From assembly GCA_024278345.1 (NCBI GenBank), contig JAJRTK010000233.1, forward strand, positions 1 through 7,274: DNA of 7,274 nt. Direction: 5' to 3'. Below the pieces are notes generated by a model. The model saw only the letters and a list, made by a program, of their open reading frames with translations, searched no databases and was not told the DNA's origin. Positions 1 through 4,385 of the stretch are shown here, in pieces (position 1 is the stretch's first letter; every line of letters starts with the position of its first letter). The stretch comes from a bacterium (GTDB taxonomy: Bacteria; CSSED10-310; JAJRTK01). The position numbers and the translations under genes were made by a program.

Positions 1-17
1 AGTCCTGCCAGGGGACG

Positions 18-32
18 GGGGACAGCGTCCCC
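18..32. repeat. Short GC hairpin (GGGGAC/GTCCCC)
   Basis: GGGGAC at 18-23 and GTCCCC at 27-32 form a perfect 6-bp stem with a 3-base loop. A second GGGGAC at 11-16 could pair with the same right arm. No T-run follows directly. It could be part of a terminator or intergenic repeat belonging to whatever lies upstream of the window. Confidence 0.4.
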
Positions 33-62
33 GGACGACCTTCGAGTCACGCAAACGTGACC

Positions 63-104
63 CGCCGAGCGGAGCGCGGCGCTGCCCGATGCCAAGTTTT
101 TTTT
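63..104 (+). terminator. Possible weak rho-independent terminator
   Basis: CGCCG at 63-67 can pair with CGGCG at 77-81, and a run of eight T lies at 97-104. The stem is short and separated from the T-run by about 15 bases, which is longer than in a normal intrinsic terminator, so this is a tentative call for the end of an upstream transcript lying outside the window. Confidence 0.2.
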
Positions 105-434
105 CCGCGACCCATTGTCCCGCTTTGCGTGGATACCCCAGGAAAATCGTATCCTTAAGGCGTTCCGCGCCCCTTTTATCGTTTCGGAGGGGGGACTGCC
201 CTGGCGGGGGAGTAGGTCCGAAAGTTGTTTCCTCGGCTGATTCTTCGGGGAGATTTCCTGATTCGTTACCTCTTTTAATGGTCTTTTGGCTGATAAGTTC
301 ATGTTTCTCGGTGAATAACGATATTTTCTGGGGCGATTTTTTCAATTCCAATGTATCTTGGACTCGTGATCCCGCACTACTGGTTGTGATTGGCGCCGGC
401 AGACTGCCGCGGCACAAAAAATCCACCGACCTGT

Positions 435-452
435 AGGAGGTTTGACAAGATG
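435..452 (+). promoter_or_regulatory. Perfect Shine-Dalgarno plus ATG (alternative start)
   Basis: AGGAGG at 435-440 is followed nine bases later by ATG at 450-452. This is the strongest ribosome-binding site in the window, stronger than that of the preferred start of the cytochrome b gene at 798. The ATG is in frame with that gene and no stop intervenes, so it could give a 421-residue form with a 116-residue Arg/Pro-rich N-terminal extension. Alternatively it serves a leader peptide whose frame has drifted, or is coincidence. The extension has no recognisable domain and spans two predicted hairpins, which argues against it being a normal protein segment. Confidence 0.4.
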
Positions 453-495
453 CATCTTGCGCCAAGCTCACCAGCCCGGACGGCCATCCTCCAGA

Positions 496-523
496 ACCCG
501 AGGATTGTCTTGCATCCTCGGGT
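496..523. repeat. Perfect 10-bp inverted repeat, stem-loop
   Basis: ACCCGAGGAT at 496-505 and ATCCTCGGGT at 514-523 are exact reverse complements separated by an 8-base loop. No T-run follows, so it is not a standard terminator. It sits about 270-300 bases before the first well-supported start codon and could be an operator for a dimeric regulator, an mRNA structure, or an attenuator element. Confidence 0.6.
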
Positions 524-666
524 GATTCGTCCACGCTTGCATCGGCTGGGCGAGAGCCGCATCCTGGCGGTGGAGGCGCTTGAGCAGGGAGCCGGGCGTC
601 GAAATTCGGGTGGAGAGACGCCTTGGGGGCACCGAGCCCCGGCCAAGGGCGATGAAAGGGGAGGGG

Positions 667-686
667 CGGCGGACGGACTGCCGCCG
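667..686. repeat. Short GC stem-loop in the leader
   Basis: CGGCGG at 667-672 pairs perfectly with CCGCCG at 681-686 around an 8-base loop. The stem is purely GC and short; in DNA of this base composition it may arise by chance. A purine-rich, A-rich run follows at about 704-720. Confidence 0.3.
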
Positions 687-797
687 ACCCGACCGGAACG
701 TCACCAAAAGAAAAGAAACCAGTCTTTCGGAACTCCCGCCCTGATGGCGTCCCACCACCGAGATTCAGTGGCTCAGGTGGTGGAGCGAGGATCGGGG

Positions 798-1715
798 ATG
801 CGGAGCGGAGCGAAGGAGAAGTCTGGTGCCTTGGCAAAGAGGAGTGGCTCGAGTTTGAACCTTTTGCTGACGATTGTCGGGACCGGGATGATTCTCTTTT
901 TCGGGATCGAAGCCTGGTGCCGGTTGACGTCGGCTTCCCCCACGCTGTTCCAGGTTTTGGAGGCCTACGGCCTGATGCAGGGTGCCAGCCTTGTTTACGA
1001 GCCCGGAAAGGGGTTTGGGCAGGCAATGGGTTACCTTGGGGGGACCCTGTTGCTCTTGACGCTTGCGTACCCGATTCGGAAACGCCTTCCCAGAGTGCTC
1101 CAGGTTGGCCGTCTTCAGGTCTGGTTAGACGTGCATATCTTCTTCGGCATCGTGGGAACGGCGATGATTACTCTTCATACGGCTGGAAAGCTTGGAGGAA
1201 TCGTCGCCCTCAGCTACTTGGCGATGTTGGTGACGTTTTTCAGTGGAGTGATTGGCCGTTTTATCTACGTTCAGTTGCCGCGTCGGGTCCAGGGGAGGGA
1301 GCGAGACCTCCAGGAGTTCCGCTCCGAGACAGTGGCGGAACTGGATCGGCTGAGCGAGGAGTTGGGCGCCGCGGGAGTGTTGTGGCAGGCGCCGGAATGG
1401 CTGGACTCGAAGGAGAATGGAGGATTGGCGGCGGACGTGGGGACATTCTTGTCCAGTGGCCGGCAGATGCGGAGGCGATTCCGGTCTCTCAAGGGGCAAC
1501 TTCGAGGGATTCCCGAACTGGAGAAGAGCCGCCGGCGCCGTCTGGAACGGCTGGCGAAGGCCGTGTTGAAAAAACGCCGGCAGTCGGAGGCATTTCGCGC
1601 GGCCCGGAGGCTCCTCAGTAGTTGGCACCGCTTCCATTTGCCCTTCACCTGGTTGCTGTTCGGAGTCTTCGCTTTGCATGTGACCGTTGCTCTTCTTTTC
1701 TACGTGGGGAACTGA
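798..1715 (+). CDS. Probable di-heme cytochrome b-type membrane protein
   Basis: Predicted inner-membrane protein of 305 residues that probably binds two b hemes and passes electrons between the quinone pool or a redox partner and the cytochromes encoded downstream. Hydrophobic helices lie at about residues 20-40, 77-92, 111-129, 134-157 and 281-302. Helix 3 carries His113 and His127, and His280 and His294 lie at the start of and within helix 5, each pair 14 residues apart, which is the classic arrangement for two stacked hemes in cytochrome b four-helix bundles; His277 is an extra nearby histidine. After helix 4 comes a GRFIYVQLPR motif (153-162), recalled from ferric-reductase/cytochrome b-like proteins encoded beside ferredoxin-type oxidoreductases. 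A long, very basic, partly coiled-coil loop (161-275) separates helices 4 and 5. The start at 798 is preferred because GAGG lies seven bases upstream; ATG at 744 or 450 in the same frame is possible. Family assignment is by motif, not by search. Confidence 0.8.
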   Translation: MRSGAKEKSGALAKRSGSSLNLLLTIVGTGMILFFGIEAWCRLTSASPTLFQVLEAYGLMQGASLVYEPGKGFGQAMGYLGGTLLLLTLAYPIRKRLPRVLQVGRLQVWLDVHIFFGIVGTAMITLHTAGKLGGIVALSYLAMLVTFFSGVIGRFIYVQLPRRVQGRERDLQEFRSETVAELDRLSEELGAAGVLWQAPEWLDSKENGGLAADVGTFLSSGRQMRRRFRSLKGQLRGIPELEKSRRRRLERLAKAVLKKRRQSEAFRAARRLLSSWHRFHLPFTWLLFGVFALHVTVALLFYVGN

Positions 1716-1718
1716 GTC

Positions 1719-3014
1719 ATGTTAGGTGTTAGAAAGAGGTTCGGTTGGTGCTTGTTCTCGTCGCTCTTGATAGGAGCGGTTTCCGGTGGAGAAGCCCGGG
1801 GAGCCGAAGTGGACGGGAGTTTTTCTTTGAGCGCACTCGCGATTGTCTTTGGCGGTGAATCGAGGTTCAGGCTAAGTGGCCGGCTCCAGCTCGACTTGGA
1901 AGGTCTCTTGGGTTCGCGAGGCAAGATGAGCATCGACATGGAAGGGCGCCGGTCGGGTGGGGTTCGAGGAGACTCCGCGGGGCTGCGTGCTTTCCGGCTG
2001 GAATACGATCTGGTTCCGGATCGGGTATCGGTGCAAGTCGGCCGGCTGGAGTTCTGGGAGCTGGAGGGCTTGCTCCTAGACGGGATGTCGCTTCGATGGA
2101 AGATGCGTCGCGGGTTGAGCTTGGAGCTCGTGGGCGGAAGCCGACCCGCTCTCCGATCACCCTACGGGACGACCGATCTTGGCCGGCTGAGTTTTGGAGC
2201 GCTCCTTCGATCAGAGGGACCACGCCACTATCTGACCGCGGGCTTCTCCGAGCTACGGAGTGTTGCGGGATTGGAGCGTCGGGCGGCGAGTTTTTCTGGG
2301 AGAGCATCGCTCCTTGGGCGGAAGTTATCCGTGAGCGGGCAGGCAACCGTCGATTTGGGGCAGGCCCAGAAGGCCGTCAACCTCACGAGCCTTTATTCCA
2401 ACCTGACCTTTCGACCGAACCGAAGATTCGATGTCGCGGCCAGTTTTTCCAGCACGACGGCATTTGTCCCCGACGCTCCGGATCCCAATACACTCTTCGG
2501 GGATCTGCCGCAAGATCTCTGGCCTCCGCAGGATCAAAACGTGGATCGATTTGGCCAAAGGCGTCAGACGCTGAGCTTGCGGGGCCAGATCTCCCCCTTG
2601 CGCCTGGTTTCCATCTACGGCGATTGGAGGCGCGACATGAGCGAATCGGGAGCGGAGGGTCCGGACAGTTGGGGAGTCGGAGCCCAGCTCCGCTTCAGTG
2701 GCCGCGGCAGGACGCGCCTCAAGATGGATCTTTCCCGCTCTTTGTTGGCGGATACTGGGTCGTGGAGAGTGCGCGGCGGCCTTGAGCATCGATTCGGACA
2801 GAAAATCGAGACGGAGGTCACCCTGAGCCGCCGCCAGTACGATGCAAAGGGGTCGGGCCTGGGGTTCTCTTCCGTGGCTCCCAAACTTGGAGTGGATGGA
2901 CAGTTCTTCATTCTCTTGAACCGTCGCCTTTCCCTGGTCACGACTTACGGCCTCGAGCTGCAAGACGGCATGACCACGCATGTTGCGACGAGCCGTTTTC
3001 GGATTCGGTTCTAA
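1719..3014 (+). CDS. Probable outer-membrane beta-barrel (porin-like) protein
   Basis: Exported protein of 431 residues, probably an outer-membrane barrel that could sheath or contact the multiheme cytochrome encoded downstream, as porins do in porin-cytochrome conduits. The N-terminus has basic residues (RKR, 5-7), a hydrophobic stretch to about residue 22 and a probable signal peptidase site near residues 26-29. The mature part is made of many short alternating polar/hydrophobic segments, such as RFRLSGRLQLDLEG and SLRGQISPLRLVSIYGDWRR, typical of antiparallel membrane strands, and it ends in FRIRF with a terminal Phe, the usual barrel-assembly signal. No CXXCH or other cofactor motif is present. 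I do not recognise a named family; it is much shorter than MtrB/PioB porins (about 600-700 residues or more). The start has GGGGA eight bases upstream and lies three bases after the previous stop codon, implying co-transcription and possibly translational coupling. Confidence 0.75.
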   Translation: MLGVRKRFGWCLFSSLLIGAVSGGEARGAEVDGSFSLSALAIVFGGESRFRLSGRLQLDLEGLLGSRGKMSIDMEGRRSGGVRGDSAGLRAFRLEYDLVPDRVSVQVGRLEFWELEGLLLDGMSLRWKMRRGLSLELVGGSRPALRSPYGTTDLGRLSFGALLRSEGPRHYLTAGFSELRSVAGLERRAASFSGRASLLGRKLSVSGQATVDLGQAQKAVNLTSLYSNLTFRPNRRFDVAASFSSTTAFVPDAPDPNTLFGDLPQDLWPPQDQNVDRFGQRRQTLSLRGQISPLRLVSIYGDWRRDMSESGAEGPDSWGVGAQLRFSGRGRTRLKMDLSRSLLADTGSWRVRGGLEHRFGQKIETEVTLSRRQYDAKGSGLGFSSVAPKLGVDGQFFILLNRRLSLVTTYGLELQDGMTTHVATSRFRIRF

Positions 3015-3032
3015 CTGAAGGAAGGCAAAATC

Positions 3033-4361
3033 ATGGGATGGGATCACGTGTTGGTGGGGTTGATCTTGGCGTGGGTTGCGGTTCGAGCCTTTTCCAGGGG
3101 GCAAGAAGAAACGAAGGCGGCGGTGGAAGTGTTGAGCGCGTCCCGCGCCGCGGGCCGGGACCAGCCGCCATCGCTCCATCCGGTGATCGATTTGGGGCTT
3201 TGCATCGGGTGCGGCAGTTGCGTACGGGCATGTCCGGAGCAGAAGGTCTTAGGTCTTATCGACGGGCAGGCGGCTCTTATCGACGCAGCCTCTTGTGTGG
3301 GCCACGGAGCATGCGCCCAAGTTTGCCCGGCCTCGGCCATCGAACTCGTTTTGGGCACTGAAAAGCGGGGCGTCGAGATTCCGGAGCTGGACCCCCAATA
3401 TCAGACGACGGTTCCGGGGCTCTATGTAGCCGGTGAGCTCGGAGGGATGGGCCTGATTCGCAATGCCGTAAGGCAGGGGACTCTGGCGATTGACGCAATT
3501 GCGGAGGATTTGAATCGCGAGCTCCGTGCTGCTCATCCGGGGGACTCCATCGATTTGCTCATCATCGGTGCCGGACCCGCCGGCCTCACGGCGGCCATGG
3601 CCGCCAAGGGAAAGGGGATCTCCGCGAAAATCTTGGAACAGGCCGACGATTTGGGTGGAACGATCCTCCATTTTCCCAGGCGCAAACTGGTCCTTTCCAC
3701 CGATGTCAATTTGCCGGGTTACGGAGCCATCCGAAAGCGGCAGATGAGCAAGGAGGAACTTTTGGGAATTTTGCAGAAAGCGGCCCGGGCCACTGGAATC
3801 GAACCACTTTTTTCCTGTCGCGCCACGGGCATTCGTAGGGAGGACGGGCTCTTTGTGGTGGAAACGACCAAGGGAATTTTTAGGGCCCGCAAGATCTTGT
3901 TGGCCATCGGTCGCCGAGGAACTCCCAGGAAACTACGTATTCCTGGTGAAGACTTGCCAAAGGTGGTCTACCTTCTCCGGGACTCCGAGCAGTACCGCGG
4001 TCGGCGGTGCCTGGTTGTGGGAGGTGGAGACAGCGCCGTGGAAGCCGCTGTTGCACTCTCGAAAGAACCGGGAACCAATGTTACACTTTGTTACCGTGGA
4101 AAATCGGTTTGGCGTGCAAAGGCAAAGAACATTCAAGCCCTGCGGAAAGCGTGCGAATCAGGGAGTCTCGATCTCCTATTAGAAGCGGCTCCCACGCGAA
4201 TCGAGCTGGATGGCGTCTACATATCGGTTCGCGGTGTGGAGCGGTTACTCCCCAACGACGATGTTTTCGTCTTCGCCGGAGGAATCCTACCAACCAAGTT
4301 CTTGGAGAATGCGGGGATCCGGATCAGAATGGTACATGGAGAACCGATGCTTGCGGCATAA
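3033..4361 (+). CDS. Ferredoxin-fused FAD/NAD(P)-dependent oxidoreductase
   Basis: A 442-residue electron-transfer flavoprotein, probably linking NAD(P)H or NAD(P)+ to Fe-S clusters and from there to the membrane cytochromes. An N-terminal helix (about 4-20) without a cleavage site probably anchors it in the inner membrane. A ferredoxin domain follows: CIGCGSCVRACP (Cys57, 60, 63, 67) and CVGHGACAQVCP (Cys88, His91, Cys94, Cys98), in which His replaces the second Cys. Residues 126-160 match the end of a thioredoxin-reductase-like FAD domain (VPGLYVAGELGG). Only after this comes the FAD-binding GAGPAG (179-184), then the NAD(P)-binding GGGDSA (330-335) and a closing FAGGILP (415-420). No redox-active CXXC of thioredoxin reductase is seen. 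AAGGAAGG lies seven bases before the ATG, and the gene starts 18 bases after the barrel gene. The motifs make flavin and Fe-S binding very likely; substrate and direction are inferred. Confidence 0.9.
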   Translation: MGWDHVLVGLILAWVAVRAFSRGQEETKAAVEVLSASRAAGRDQPPSLHPVIDLGLCIGCGSCVRACPEQKVLGLIDGQAALIDAASCVGHGACAQVCPASAIELVLGTEKRGVEIPELDPQYQTTVPGLYVAGELGGMGLIRNAVRQGTLAIDAIAEDLNRELRAAHPGDSIDLLIIGAGPAGLTAAMAAKGKGISAKILEQADDLGGTILHFPRRKLVLSTDVNLPGYGAIRKRQMSKEELLGILQKAARATGIEPLFSCRATGIRREDGLFVVETTKGIFRARKILLAIGRRGTPRKLRIPGEDLPKVVYLLRDSEQYRGRRCLVVGGGDSAVEAAVALSKEPGTNVTLCYRGKSVWRAKAKNIQALRKACESGSLDLLLEAAPTRIELDGVYISVRGVERLLPNDDVFVFAGGILPTKFLENAGIRIRMVHGEPMLAA

Positions 4362-4385
4362 TTGGATGAGAAGGGGGTGCTGACA

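Larger units (their letters stand above)
1..797. other. Leader/intergenic region without a supported gene
   Basis: No convincing coding sequence is seen here. Positions 1-250 are GC-rich with short hairpins. Positions about 250-365 are distinctly AT-rich and are the likeliest place for the operon promoter, but I could not find a convincing -35/-10 pair there. Positions 450-797 are again GC-rich, contain two stem-loops (496-523 and 667-686) and form an open frame continuous with the first gene, rich in Arg, Pro and Gly and with no recognisable domain. The purine-rich run around 701-720 resembles short A-rich intergenic motifs I have seen in other bacteria, but this is only an impression. The region may hold a long 5' untranslated leader. 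Confidence 0.6.

Noticed and set aside
392-407. Possible sigma-54 -24/-12 element (GG ... GC)
   Set aside because: The GG and GC pairs are 12 bases apart instead of 10 and the flanking consensus is poor.
89-436. Open frame of 115 codons near the left edge
   Set aside because: No ribosome-binding site of note, no recognisable domain, irregular composition, and it runs through the AT-rich patch likely to hold a promoter. Treated as chance.
442-470. TTGACA at 442-447 as a sigma-70 -35 box
   Set aside because: At 16-18 bases downstream there is no TATAAT-like hexamer; the match also sits in the ribosome-binding spacer of the ATG at 450.
390-1715. TTG at 390 as the start of the cytochrome b gene
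   Set aside because: There is no ribosome-binding site before it, and the extra sequence looks non-coding; starts at 798 or, less likely, 744 or 450 are better supported.
4366-4383. ATG at 4366 as the start of the cytochrome gene
   Set aside because: That frame reaches a TGA after five codons. GTG at 4386, with a good ribosome-binding site and followed by a signal peptide, fits instead.
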